From: Dendrocalamus latiflorus
Taxonomy: Eukaryota > Streptophyta > Magnoliopsida > Poales > Poaceae
DNA: 64,000 bases
Reading direction: 5' to 3'
Assembly (NCBI GenBank): GCA_017311315.1
Contig: CM029666.1
Location: 6,447,414 to 6,511,413 of the forward strand
Both the position numbers and the translations under genes were made by a program. Under the pieces are notes generated by a model. The model was not told the DNA's origin. It did not search any database and was given only the letters and a program-made list of their open reading frames with translations. Positions 12,651 through 24,618 of this stretch are shown in pieces (within the stretch, counting starts at the first letter, position 1; each line of letters opens with the position of its first letter).

Positions 12651-13366
12651 ACGCAACACAAGATAAAAATTAGAGTTGATCAACATGTTTCTTAGGCCCA
12701 TGCAAGCATCCCTGCCTTCTCCCCCCTCCCCCACCTGCTCTTCATCGTCCACCCTGCACCGCTACCGCCTCCTCCTTAGTAAAACAATAGATGTTCTATG
12801 TTGTTGGCCTTTTTCAAATCATTCTTACATTCCATAGTTGCTTTGTGCTGATTGTCTTCAGTTCTTAACAGGTTGTTGGAGGTCCGTTGCTCACCACTGA
12901 GGATCTTAGCGACATCGTCGTCGACGGCTATGACGACCACCTCAATTGTGTTGAAGGCACATCTATTCATCCTCTCCTTTGGTGGGGTAAGAGGTGGAGG
13001 AAGCCAACTCGTCAAGGTTCTCTTCTCCCTGTACTTGATTTGGTTAGAATGCCCTGGTTCATCTATCATGTGAGATTGTTTCTTGCTCCTTAGAATTTAG
13101 TATCCTTTTTTTCCACATCGGTTGATTCATTTCCATGAATTATCCATGTGCTACTCAATTGTTCCGGTGAAGGATATGTCTGCAATATATTTAAATTAGA
13201 AGAGTTCAGCTTGATTCAGATTTGAGATAGCTGCTAGGCTCGATTAAGTACTCGTAGGTGACTTTAGATTTAGATTTGATATCTTATGATTGGCCACTTT
13301 GCCAGTTATGTTGAGCAAAGCAGATAGTTCAGTTGATGCAATTGCTCATGCTTATTATGTGCTTAA

Positions 13367-13399
<33 letters not shown>

Positions 13400-15582
13400 T
13401 GACAAATGTTTTTGCTTAATCTTTAAACCAACTATTCAAAACAAATAAAAGAGAAATTCAATAAGCATGGGTGGAGGAGCACATGGGCTTGAGGTGGTGC
13501 CGGCCATGCTAGCGTTCATGGTGGCTACCCTGAGCATTAGCATATTGCTGTCATGTTCCACTGCTTTCAGTCGTCGTGGCTCAGTGACGCCAAAAGCAAC
13601 ACGTTGTCCAGTGCCTGAAGTCCTTGTTCATGTATTGGATTGGTCTTTGATTTTGTTTTGTTCCTGACATTATGTAGATTCCTTTTTTCTTTCCCCCCTT
13701 TATTTCTTTGAGCAGTTGAACAAAGCCAGGTGAAATGCATTGGTATGTAGTTGTCATAGTTGATTATATGGTTCCTGTAGGATCGTCGATGGTAATCAGA
13801 GGGGGTGAATGATTGCAGTGCACCCGCAGAAGCTTTTCCTGAAATTCACTATTTCCTAATTTTTCGATCTGTTCACAAAGACCAGAAAACAAACCAAAAC
13901 AAAAAGGATAGGGAAAAAATAATAATTTGCTACTGTAGTAATCAACAGATCGGAAGGAAACACTAGACAATAGTATACTCAAGCAGCAATCTAATTAGTA
14001 CTTCCCTAACCCTAATTTGTTTCTCACCTAATCTCCTCTCAAATCACCAAAAGTTACGGTCAGAGAAAGTAACGCATGTAGACCAAGACAAAAATAAGTA
14101 TCATGTGAAGAGGTATTCACCATGCAATCATCACCTCAAAACCAATCCATCGTGCATCTTTATTATTTCATCCACTGGTCTCCAATATGAACCAAAGACT
14201 CAAAGCCACCTCAATTTTTATTCCCTAATCCATGTCTTGGCCAGAGCGCACAAATCAATACATGCATGTAGCTAATCACTTGTTTGCAAGCTTTAATGAC
14301 CTCACGTCATGGCCGGCAACTTGGTGCAAGTGCGCACACGCCCGCAAGATTACTCTGGCGCACCGACTGAGAAATCTTGTTGCCCAGCTGCGTGAGGAAC
14401 AACGCCGTGGAATGCGCCTCCCAAGGCCAAGTATGAACACCCGTGAGCCGTCGCCAGCAAATTTCTTCCGAATAGATATATGATTTTATTTCTGAATCAT
14501 GGTGGCTACAAGTGCCCTCCTAGCACTCCTAAACTCTAACATGAAATTAGCATCTAAAAAGCCACAGGATTAGCCTCCAACTCCATCTCTATTTATAGTC
14601 TAGTACCTAAAACCTAAGCTTATCCTAAGACCACGAGTTCTAATCCAATTCCAATAAATAATGAACCCGAAACCCTTCCTAACACAGTTTTTTTTTCCAA
14701 ATTCCAACTTTTCCAACTCGTCACGTATTGAAGCCTCCAAGACCACACCTCCTGTAGCTTCTCCACGCATCATCTATCTTTGATCTCCACATTCTCCAGC
14801 GTGATCCCGATCACCTTGTGACATCCTCGACCACCTGGACCTCAGATTTCTCCCTCCTAGTCCCGGTCCTCCTCGCGCGCTGTCCATGGCCGTCTCCATG
14901 CCCAACCTGCACATGCAAAGACCAAAGAACATTTTCTCAACACAAGTTCTCTCCAATGTGACCAATATCAGTCCATGCATACATGCAACACACCACAAGT
15001 AATATCACAATCAATGTTGTCAATTATTCATCATCTACATTATCAATTATTCATCACCAAAAAGCCTAGACCTAGCCACATGGTCTAATAGTTCCTGTGG
15101 GTGTAGTTTTCTTTCTTTGATTCATTGATTCTTGTGTTGCTCAAAGAAAATGAATGGTAGAAGCAAATATAGAGACAAGATGTGACGTGGGCCATGGTGG
15201 AGGTCCGTCGGACATGGCGACAGAGCTAAGGCTGTGGTATGGGCCAAGCATGGCACCAAAGGTGCAATGAGCGCTGGGTTGGAGCTTGACCAGGTGTAGA
15301 GGCAGAGTCGATGGTGCGGCGTAGGCCGAGCCTGGTGACTCAATATGCTCTCTTTCTACCACAAATCCCCTATTCTGATGTGGGACATAAATTACTAAGG
15401 TTGCTAGGATAAACCTTTTACCAATTTCTTGTACGTAGGAGTCACATTTTTCTGACAATTGATAGCTACAATTCAAGATATGGTACAGTGCAATTCTTCC
15501 TCACATATTTATGTTGATTTTTCCCCTAAGGAAATGTACAACATGGATTTCACAAATTTTACCTGCCACTACTGTCTTGCAG
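12651..15582. other. No gene recognised; possible LTR remnant
   Basis: After kinase homology ends there is no recognisable gene. Short open frames at 12887-13093 and 13467-13667 have no known domain. Around 13780-14200 the text (for example GAGGGGGTGAATGATTG) resembles the end of a grass Copia-type LTR read in reverse, suggesting a decayed LTR. Neither edge is clear. Confidence 0.35.
13367..13399. repeat. Compound microsatellite (TC)n(TG)n
   Basis: A run of about 8 TC units is followed directly by about 9 TG units. Simple sequence repeat in non-coding DNA. Confidence 0.9.
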
Positions 15583-15975
15583 TTTATGAGGAAACATCTG
15601 GGCTGATGGTTAATGATCCGGTGTTGAGAACAAGAAAGGTATAATGCATGTCAATATCTATGTGCATTTTGCAAATTATTTTTGTTTTTCCCCATTTTAA
15701 CACATCATGGTTATTTTCATGCCGCCTCTTTTAGTTGAATTGGGACTGGTATTCTTGGAAACATTTTTTATGGAATCTAAGTATTATAAATGTGACAAAC
15801 ACACATTTATTAGGCTTAAATGAGAGAATTTCTATTCTAATGATATGACCTTTTTATTTTCCCTTTGCAGTGCCCTCTAAAAACTATTGCTTATAAATCC
15901 GGAGATGTGTATATACCACATGGTGTTTCAATCCCTACCCTTGATAAAGATCAACTGTGGTAATTTCAGCCAAAC
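15583..15975 (+). pseudogene. Vacuolar H+-ATPase subunit A exon fragments
   Basis: Two exon-like pieces match the N-terminal region of the V-ATPase catalytic subunit A. The first (15583-15638) reads VYEETSGLMVNDPVLRTRK and ends at a GT donor. The second starts after TTTGCAG at 15871 and reads PLKTIAYKSGDVYIPHGVSI, then PTLDKDQLW, followed by a stop codon at 15961 where the family has glutamate, then FQPN. The family segment normally between them is missing, and homology is lost after about 15975, where a transposon-like frame takes over. The ATP-binding core is absent, so no ATPase function is possible. The piece is best seen as captured exons within a chimeric locus (see 15976-16927). Confidence 0.75.
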
Positions 15976-16690
15976 TTTCCCTTGGAAATGGGAGTGGTCT
16001 GCAAAAGAGAATGGTCCTGATACGTTCTTGACTAAGTTCCATTCAGTAGCTAGAATTGGGGAGGTGTCCCCTTTCTCTTCAGTGACTTAGAGGTTCTGCT
16101 GTTCTGGAGCTCAAATCAATGTATCCAGATGGACCCCTAAGACTATGGCTTCTAGAAAGCTGCATACAGTGTGGGTGAGAACCGCTGGTGTTCCTGATAC
16201 AAGGAAAGGTTACTTTGGGCTTTGTGAGGTTGGATCTACTTTGGGAGCTATTCGAGAAATAGATATGGAATTGCTAAGAACACATGATTTGGTTAGGATT
16301 AAAGTAGGGGTTTTGGACCCTTCAAGATACCTTTCATGACAAAGGTCACCACTATTCACAAGCTACCGACTTATGATGTGTTTTTCATTGTGGAATCTGT
16401 GGTGGAAATTGGCTGGTTTAGACAAGAAAGCGATCACCTCACAATTGTAGATGACTTGAACAAGAATAAGGAGGTATGGGCGGAGGCAATTTTTGATAGG
16501 GATCCTAAAAGGCAAAAAAATATGGAGATAAAGAGTAGTGTTCAAAATAAATCTGGAATCAAAGAAAATACTATGGTATCTGTGGAAACATATGCTCAGC
16601 AGGTAGATACCAGAAACTCAGTTGGGGATCAGACTATTGTTCAAAAAGAGCAAGTAGTGCACATTCAACAGAATGTAGAAGAGGATTAGA
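15976..16690 (+). pseudogene. DUF4283-like transposon protein remnant
   Basis: The frame starting near 15976 reads WKWEWSAKENGPDTFLTKF, a stop at 16088, then KLHTVWVRTAGVPDTRKGYF, LCEVGSTLGAIREIDMELL and HDLVRIKVGVLDPSRYL, ending at 16339. It continues in another frame (16336-16689: YDVFFIVESVVEIGW). The hydrophobic pattern, VWVRTAGVP and the late VRIKVGVLDPS match the DUF4283-type N-terminal domain found in plant transposon and LINE-related proteins. One stop and one frame change show decay. It lies between captured V-ATPase A and syntaxin exons on the same strand, so it may have belonged to the element that assembled this chimera. Confidence 0.6.
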
Positions 16691-16759
16691 AGTTGAAGAT
16701 AGATATTATTAAACTGAATGTTGCTAATAGTTCCTGCATTATTCCCTTTTCTACTTAAG

Positions 16760-16927
16760 GTTTCAAATGCTACCAACCACATACATCATGGTGTGAGTGC
16801 TCTCCAAAGCGCAAAGAAGCTACAGAAGAACTCGAGAAAGTGGATGTGCTATGCAATCTTCATTCTCCTTGTGATAGTTGTGATCATTGTCGTCACAGTC
16901 ATCCAGCCATGGAAGAAGGGTGCTTGA
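16760..16927 (+). pseudogene. Syntaxin (SYP131/132-like) last-exon fragment
   Basis: After an acceptor TTAAG, 55 codons encode the C-terminal end of a plant plasma-membrane syntaxin. VSNATNHIHHGVSALQSAKK is the end of the SNARE helix, KLQKNSRKWMC is the juxtamembrane region, and YAIFILLVIVVIIVVTVI is the membrane anchor; it ends QPWKKGA and a TGA stop. The frame is fully open and very close to the SYP132 class. The rest of the SNARE motif, the Habc domain and other exons are absent upstream, where transposon-like sequence lies instead. It is therefore a captured or duplicated terminal exon. A transcript using it could in principle add a tail anchor to an upstream frame; that is only inference. 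Confidence 0.8.
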
Positions 16928-19117
16928 GACGAGTGTGACTCAAAAACAGAAGATCTATATATATTGTTTTTCTGTTTGTACAATATGTGTAGCTTTGTGG
17001 TCGATTCATACTCTTATCACTGTACCTATGTTCAACAAGACAAGCCGAGATTTTGTTTGCCCATAGGCATTGTTATTCATTAGCTGATTTCGTGTGCTCT
17101 AGTGTGGTCAGTGCCTCAGTGGTGACACGAAACACAATTGTGCATCCTCCTGAATCTTCAATTGCAATTGTGCATCCCGAACCTTTATGGCAACTGTGCA
17201 CTAATATTGACAACATGTTGGCATGCTATGCTAATTTTTGCTCAAACAACTAGCTCATTTATCTTTATGTGGTGATCCATCGCCGTCTTCATCGTCGACA
17301 TCCAGTGGTTTGAAATGCTTGCCATCCAGCAGGTACGTGTTGACGGCGAGCCGCACGGCCCAGACGTCTTTTGGTTTCCCTACCATGATCTTGATGGAGA
17401 TACATGGATGTCAGTGTATATTTGATTGTTTACACTGCTGTTTGTACAATACAATTAGGTCATACCGTATGGGATGGATGTCAAAGTGGTATAATACCTC
17501 CTGACATCGCCGACCTTGACTTGGCCGGTGTTGTATCTGAGTGACGCATCGACGCGACAGTCCTGAGCATTAGCGGCACCTCAACGATGACGATCAGCGA
17601 GGTGACCTTGAGCTTCACCTTCACGACTTCCGATGTGCCACCGCCATCGACTGGTGTGCACTGGACGAGAGTGACGCTGCTAGGACGAATTGTCCAATCA
17701 GAGGGGCTGGGACTTGTGGCGGTGATACGTAGTAGAATGATGAAGATACAGCTGTTGTTGCTGGTACAAGCACTTTGTGTAGCATCCTACCTACTAAAAC
17801 CAGATAACACTGAATTGACTGAACCAACAACCTGTGGACGTGGGAGCTCGGTTGGTGGCGTTGTCATTGTGCACGCGTATATATTGGTATACTGGTATAT
17901 GTATAAGATTTATTTTCCATTGCAATGTACGACACAAGACTAGTAAGAGGAAAACCACCACTACAAGCAACAAAAGAATAAAACAAACTTAATTCGGTGC
18001 AGGCCCCCATAGAACCCTGTACATCATATAAAAAATTATAAATACATACCATAATGATCACCTATACTGCAAAATTCCAATTGGTAACTCTATATAAGAG
18101 TAAAAGGAGAAAATGAAGGGCCTACTTGGGAGGTCTAGAAAATTTTCACTTGTAATGGAAAAACATCAGTAATTTTTCGTTACCCAAAATTCCTAGTGAA
18201 ATCAAAACCCCTTTATGTCAGTATGTTTGGAGAAGAAGACATTAACAAGCGCCCCTCTCGAAAAAAGAAGAACAAGATCAACAAAACAACAAGAATTACT
18301 TATCAATTCATTAGAATTAATGCACCCATTGCATTATGCAACAAAATTTTAGATCAAATCAAGAACAAATTTCTCTATAAGATTGCAAAGGTCTTGAACA
18401 TATTTGCTCTGTACAAATCAAAAATCAAGAAAAGCTAATGGACAATAGGGGAAAAACACAGGCCGAACCCCAAATCCACGCACTGTAGACTCACCGATGT
18501 AGGTGTTGTCTAGGGAGCCATCCTCCCGCTATCGCCGATGAGCGCGCCATTGTCGCCTATGTTACTGATGAGCTTGGAGATTTCCACTGTCGCTGATGGC
18601 CAAGATGTTGGGGATCTCGTCATTGTCACCGGTGATGTCGTCACCACCTCTAGGGTTCCTTTTGTGTTGTGAACCATGAGCCCGATATTTGTTGTTAAAA
18701 AATCTCCTTCTCATGAGATAAAAAATATCTGGTTGTAAAGGCCTAAACCAAGTATAATAATATTGGGTTACCAGCCCATTGAAGTTTTTGTTTTGCAACT
18801 CAACCAAAAAAACTTTAGGGGCTAGTATTTTACACCAGTTTTAGACCCAAAATCGGCCTTCCAAGAAGTCCGAAAAAGAGAACTTGAACAATTAGCCCAT
18901 ATCTATAGTGCCATACCTTGGCTGCGTTCATTTGAGCCTATGGCTCATGGCTTATAGCTTATGGTATAGTAACTAGCTTTCAAACGATGCATTTTTTAAG
19001 ATGGATCAATATAAAGATTGTGGTAAAAAGTGAACTGAGTTCAGCTTTACTAGCCAAAATCACATGTGACTAGTTTGCTCTGCGTACTGCTGAAAGATCA
19101 AGCTTTATTTAAGTTTG
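16928..19117. other. No recognised gene; weak minus-strand coding signal
   Basis: On the minus strand about 17460-17720 reads VTLVQCTPVDGGGTSEVVKV and, one frame over, DASLRYNTGQVKVGDVRRYY. About 17245-17400 reads KPKDVWAVRLAVNTYLLDGK. These look like old coding sequence with low-complexity-free, protein-like composition, but I do not recognise the family and frame changes interrupt it. The remaining sequence is AT-rich. A repeat-like stretch about 18925-19000 (CTCATGGCTTATAGCTTATGG) may be a MITE edge. Confidence 0.35.
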
Positions 19118-20639
19118 TGTTGGTGATAATGACAAATACTATTATCATATTTTGGTGATAATGACAAATGCATTTGTGAGACTAATCTTATTTATTGATT
19201 ATGATATTACTTAGTTTCACATGGATGGAAAGGTGTAATCATATGAGGTATGCATTCGAAATCACATTACCATATATTAGTGCATTCCTTGGATCCAAAA
19301 TATAGATTAAACTCCACAAATAGTCTAAAATGAATATGTGCATATGTCTTCATTATACATACTTGTATGCACACATTTAGGGGGAGTTCATTCTATATTT
19401 TGAGGTTTCATAAGTATTGATCTATATTTCCTTTAATATGCATATTTAAGATCTTTACTTTGAAATACATCCTTTGAGTATATATATAGCTTGTGTAGTT
19501 TATATATACTCATTTGCAATCAGGTTGTCATATAACTTCTCCATTATGTGTTAATGGTTGGATGATTAATGAGAACTGGATAAGTAAGCTTTGCTGAAAG
19601 CTTTTTTTAGAGTATACAAGTGTTGTGTACAAGTGCTCGCAAATACAATATGTATCTCATAATTTGTTGAGATTGTCATGACTTACCAAAAAGGGAAGAT
19701 TGTAGAATCTAATCCCTCCATTATGTATTAATGGTGAAGATTGGCAATTAATGGCAATTGAGTTGTGGACTAACATTTTCCATAAGTTAGATGAATAAGT
19801 TAGGTGTCACAAACGAGGATGACTTGGGATGACTTCATGTGTTGAAGATCATCAAGTCTAGATGGAAGATGGCTTCATATGTTAAAGGCTATCGAGAAGA
19901 GGATCCATCATGAGTTGATGCATGTCCAAGAGGAGATGATCATGTGTTGATCATCAAGTCAAGTGAAGACCCATCATGTGTTGATAGAGTTCAAGAAGTG
20001 GATGCATCATGTGTTGATGCGTGTCAAGATGATGACTCGGACTTGAAATGATGATGTGCGTCATTAAACTTCAAGAGGATGCTCAAGGTAAAAGTTTGAC
20101 TAGCTAGACGTAAGGATGTGTTCCTAGTCTTTTATCGGTCTTGCAGTTTGGTTAAAAGACCGGATTGCTAGTATAGGTAACCATAATATTAAGAGGGGTC
20201 ATGTTTAGTAGCTTGCGTCTTATCATGTGTTGATAGCTCAACCTCACATCTTATACCTCATCTTGGCATGAGGCTTGTATTTACGAATGTATTTTGCAAA
20301 TAGTTGAAGCTCATGTGTTAAATCCTTGTAACATAGGACAATGCATTGCAAATGTGTTTTGCAAGTGCTTGAAATCCATATTTCCATTCTTTGTGATATG
20401 AGGCTTATATTTGTAAATGGTTGAAACTCATATTTAATCATTATGTCATGATTCTAAAAGTGTTCAATGTGTTTCGCAATTTGTTGGAAATCATATTTGG
20501 TCCTTGTATGCATGATACTAAAATTTGCAAATGTGTTTTGCAAAATCTGGTGAAGTATCTACATTCCTCAGGACAATTGGAACTACTGCAGTGTAACCTG
20601 CAGTACTACTGTGGATCGGAACTATCGGCGTTGTAATCA

Positions 20640-21260
20640 CGGAACTACCGCGTGTATTGGTGGTCAAAAATAGCATGGTCAAACCGACTTGATCAAAATC
20701 GATGTGGTCGAAGACCTGTGTGATCAAAGATCAAGTGGTCAAAACCAGAGTGGGCAAACCCAGATGGTCAAAGACTAGAGCGGCCGAGCCCAAGTGGTCG
20801 AACCAATATGGTAGGAATCGTCGTGGTCAAAATCTGTGTGATCGAAACCTTCGTGGTCGTAAACCAACATGGTTGAACAAGCGTAATCAAAACTAGCGTG
20901 GTCGAGATTTACGTGATCAAAACTAGCGTGGTCAAAACCAGCATGGTCGAAACCAACGTTGTTGAGATCTGTGTAATAAAAACTAGCGTGGTTGGAATTG
21001 ACGCCGTCGTAGGCCTTCATGGTCGTAAACTAGTGTGGTCGGAATCGACGTGGTCGTAAACCAATGGTCAAAATCGACATGGTCGAAACAACGTGATTAA
21101 AATAATATAGTAAAAGATCGACAGGATGGTCGGAGATCTATGTGATCGAAGATTTACTGTCGAGACCTGAGCGGTCGAAACTAACGTGGTTGGTGACCAG
21201 CGTAGTTGGAGACCTATATGATCGATTTGAATAACGTGGTCGTGGACCAGGGTAGTCGAC
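20640..21260. repeat. Degenerate minisatellite, about 15-bp unit
   Basis: About 40 loosely conserved units of the form GTGGTCRAAACCNNC run head to tail with frequent variants (GATCAAAA, GGTCGTAA, GTTGAGAT). Read on the minus strand (about 20775-21020) the 15-bp period gives a five-residue pattern around FDHAG, FDHAS and FDHVN. This is a by-product of the repeat rather than evidence of a gene, because stops appear outside that stretch. It lies inside the U3 part of the Copia-type LTR. Confidence 0.8.
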
Positions 21261-21651
21261 GATCGGAGTTTTCGACTGGCTCTGTGTGAGCGGTTCGATC
21301 AGCTCTGTGTGAGTAGTCTGATCAGCGAGCGGAAGTACCAGCTCTGTGTGAGCAGTACTACCAGCGAGTGGAAGTGATGGCTTGTGTAGTGGCAAGTTTT
21401 TTTTTCTAGAAAGACACTTGTGTAGAGTCTTCTCGTCTCCGAGAAAATCGGTAGTTCCACACGAGTGTAGCGGTACTTCTGATAATCGGTAGTGCCGGAC
21501 TTTGCATGTAGGAACTATCGGATTTGTCTGCAACGGCTAGTTTTCTAACCATTGACGAGGGGAGCGGAAGTACTGGCCTTAAGCCGGCGGTACTTCCAAT
21601 TTCCCTGTTTTTTCAGGGATTTGACTCAAACGGATAGTGTTCTTGTGTGGG

Positions 21652-21660
21652 GTATATATA
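21652..21660 (+). promoter_or_regulatory. TATA box of the Copia-type LTR
   Basis: GTATATATA followed by TCCCCTTGTAGCC sits where the U3/R boundary of a long Copia LTR would be, with the characteristic leader downstream. Promoter activity is inferred. Confidence 0.5.
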
Positions 21661-22527
21661 TCCCCTTGTAGCCAGTTTTAGAGGCAGTGGCTCGACCTAT
21701 TTCTATTCTCTTGAGCTAGTGTGAGGCTCTCCACTCAATTGTGCATGTGTTGCACTTTGTGAGTAAGGTGAAGGGATCTAGATTGCATGTGTTGCATCTA
21801 GAGGTGGACTTAGTGTCCATTTGAGCTTGTGCATTCGTTGTACGTGGTGAGAGTCAAGCGAGGGGCTTGACTTGTTACTCTTGGAGTTTGCCGACTCTTA
21901 GACGGCATTGGAGGCGTCGTGCGCGATGATCTTCTTAAAGAAGGTTGTGAGAAGACCCGGCGAAGTGTAAATGTTGGAGCTCACCTACCCGGAGCGGGAA
22001 AGAGCCACCACTAGTGGATTGAGGTGTTTTGGCTTAATCCATGGGGCTGATCCAATTTGTTTGGGCTAACCTCAACGTGGACTACGGGAGAGCGGCAACT
22101 CTCCGAACACCACAGTAAAGGGAGACCATGTTTATTGTGGTTTGTTTTCTTGTGCTCAATCTACTTTCAAGCAATTTACTTTAATAAAATTGAATTGATT
22201 GCTTATCATCTAGAATTGCAAATCTTGATATAGTTTAAAATTATTGGTGAACTTAATTGATATATGCCTTATTTGTACTAAACAAAATTGATTTAAGTTT
22301 TTGCATTGTTTACATGGTTAGGCAAATAGAAAAGGTTTTGAATTACTAATAATTAAAAGAGAATTTTTAGTCCGCCTATTCACCATCCTCTAGTCAATCT
22401 CTTTAATTTTATAACTGTCTCTCATAAATAATTAGAATTTAAAAATTTAAATCATAAACTACAATCCAAGGTTCTCAGCTCGTGTGCTGCAGCGTGCGCT
22501 TCGATCCAAAAGACCTCCAAGCCAACT

Positions 22528-22769
22528 TGTTGAGAAACCGTCGCTGGCGACCAGTCCGAGCGATTCCTCTGTTTAGAACAAGAACGAATCAATCACAGAA
22601 TCACAGAAGAATAGATTGAACACACAGAGAGTAGAGAGAACTCCTGATCTTTCTTTATTGCTTTCATTCATGTCTACATAATGAGGGGGTATAGGTCCTT
22701 ATTTATAGACTACAATGAGGTGCCCACCATGGGCCGCGGGCTACTGGCCCAGCCCCAGGTTTCTTAACA
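22528..22769 (-). repeat. 3' LTR of the Copia element
   Basis: 242 bp, TGTTGAGAAACC to TTTCTTAACA, preceded by the target duplication CAACT. It carries an 18-bp segment (CTGTTTAGAACAAG region, about 22568-22585) absent from the partner LTR. Confidence 0.95.
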
Positions 22770-22790
22770 CTCCCCCTTGGGCACTCATCC
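22770..22790 (-). other. Polypurine tract of the Copia element
   Basis: On the minus strand CCCAAGGGGGAGTG lies directly before the 3' LTR, the position and composition expected of the plus-strand primer of reverse transcription. Confidence 0.8.
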
Positions 22791-22899
22791 GACATGTTCA
22801 TGCCTCACTAAAACTCCATAAAAACCCAGTGGGAAAAATTTGGAGAAAGAGCACATGATACATGTGATGCTGCGATGCATGAATTGCCTCATTAAAAAC

Positions 22900-23574
22900 C
22901 TTGGTCGAGAAACTTCATGGAAAACTCGTCAAGGGAAAAAGAGTACAATTCACCCAATTTCATTTGGTCTTCAAGACTTTATTCCTTTGGGTACTTAATC
23001 TTCATGATCAAGATTTAATAACGGGCTTGAGAGAATTCTCCCCCTGAATTCTGTACTTCTCTAAGTCTCATCATTCCAATCCCTTACACGCACCTTTCAA
23101 AGCTAGATGCGGGGAGTGACTTAGTGAACAAGTCTACATGACTTAGTGTGCAGTACTTTAATCTTGTCCATCTTTGCAATTCATGAGCATAGAGGAACTT
23201 GGGGTTGATATGCTTACATAGCCCGTCTGCACTTATGCAACGCAAGCTGCATTATCTTCATGGATAATTGTGGGGGTTTGCACAATGTTCATTCCACATG
23301 ACTGCTGGATGTGGTGAACCGTTCAGCGGAACCAAGCGCACTCTCGTGCGGCTTCATACAATGCTATAATTTATGAGTGGTTCGTTGAAGTAGCTACAAG
23401 GCTTTGCTTAGACGATTTCTAGGAAATTGCAGTTCCACCACATGGAAATACATAGCCTATTTGTGACTTAGCGGTATGCGGGTCAGACAGGTACCCAACA
23501 TCTGCATAGTCAATCAAGTTCATATCTTGATTCTTTCTGTAAGACAATCTAAGGTCTTTGCTTCCTTGGAGGTA
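22900..23574 (-). pseudogene. RNase H part of Copia pol, decayed
   Basis: Minus-strand translation continues from the reverse transcriptase and gives NLIDYADVGYLSDPHTAKS, then SLVATSTNHS and IALYEAARECAWFR, then HEDNAACVA. These are the conserved RNase H blocks of Copia elements (D, the S(T)xAEY-like block and D). Several stop codons interrupt it, for example where the family has serine or glutamate before IIALYEA. Non-functional. Confidence 0.8.
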
Positions 23575-24618
23575 TCAGAAGGTGTCCTTTATGCCCTGCC
23601 AATGCCTTTTGGTGGGCTCTGCACTGTACCTTGCTAAGAGGTTAACGGCAAATGCAATGTCCGATCTAGCGCAGTTTACTAAGTACATGAATGCTACCAC
23701 TGCACTCAAGTGTGGGAATTCTGGTCCCAGGACTTCCTCCCCCTCTTCCCTAGGTCGGAAAGGATCTTTTTCTTGCTGTAAAGACCTACCGATCATCGGT
23801 ACTTTCGAGGGAAATGCCTTCTCAAAGCCAAACCTTTCAATCACCTTCTGGGTGTAGGTCGACTGATATACCAAGATTCCTTCATGGACATGCTCAAGCT
23901 GCAGGCCTAAGCATAACTTGGTCTTGCCCAAATCTATCATTTCAAATTCTGACTCCAAGTAGGAGCTTGCTTCTTTTATATCTTCGGCTGTCCCGATGAT
24001 ATTCAGATCATCTACATACACAAAGATTATACAGAATCCATTCTGGGATCGTCGTATAAATACACAAGGACAATCTTCATTGTTCGTGTAGCCTTTCTTG
24101 CAGAGAAAGTCGCTTAAGCGATTATACCATATTCTTTTAGATTGTTTCAGTCCATACAGTGACTTTCTGAGTTTCACACTGTACAGATTTCTATTTGCTC
24201 TGTCTTGGTTCGGGAGAGATATTCCTTCAGGGAGTTTCATATAAATCTCCGAATGCAAGTTACCGTAAAGGTATGCAGTTACAACATCCATCAATTTTAT
24301 TTCTAAGTTCAAGTTCACTGCCATTGAGATCAAGTATCTAAAGGTAATTCCACTCATGACTTGGGAGTAGGTTTCTTCATAATCAACTTCAGGACGTTGA
24401 GTGAAACCTTGGGCTACCAGCCTTGCTTTATATCTCACTACTTCATTTCTTTCATTTCTCTTTCGAACAAATACCCACTTGTGCCCAACGGGGTATATGT
24501 GGGGAGGTGTGCGGCATACGGGCCCAAACACATCTCTTTTATTCAAAGATAGCAATTCAGTTGCTATTGTCTTCTTCCAATCTTCCCAATCTGATCTTTT
24601 CTTACATTCAGCGAGCAT
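23575..24618 (-). pseudogene. Reverse transcriptase of the Copia element
   Basis: A long open frame of 347 codons covers the Copia-type reverse transcriptase (RVT_2). Landmarks in order are WKKTIATELLSL, PVGHKWVFVRKRN, YKARLVAQGFTQRPEVDY, KLMDVVTAYLYGNL (the family usually has DVKTAFLNG), KSLYGLKQSKRIWYNRL, the catalytic box YVDD in IIFVYVDDLNIIG, and near the end YLVNCARSDIAFAVNLLARY. The frame is unbroken here, but upstream pol lies in other frames and RNase H is interrupted, so the polyprotein is not made intact. The catalytic YVDD is preserved. Confidence 0.9.

Larger units (their letters stand above)
19118..22400 (+). mobile_element. Copia-type LTR region (solo or truncated), plus orientation
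   Basis: The segment begins near TGTTGGTGATAATGACAA and ends near CGCCTATTCACCATCCTCTAG, both typical of long LTRs of grass Copia (SIRE/Maximus-type) elements. In between is a TATA box (GTATATATA, 21652-21660) after which a leader-like stretch includes CCCGGAGCGGGAAAGAGCC (about 21990) and CAACGTGGACTACGGGAGAG (about 22072), phrases I recognise from the U5 part of such LTRs. No gag or pol follows; instead another retrotransposon begins at 22528. I could not find a target duplication or exact right border, so edges are approximate. It also holds the minisatellite at 20640-21260. Confidence 0.5.

Noticed and set aside
13771..15098. Perfect 8-bp repeat GTTCCTGT at 13771 and 15091 as a possible hAT target duplication
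   Set aside because: The sequences just inside show no inverted repeat, so an 8-base match at 1.3-kb spacing may be chance.
20640..21260. Regularly spaced short repeats that could suggest a CRISPR-like array
   Set aside because: Units are contiguous and degenerate with no unique spacers, in a plant LTR context.
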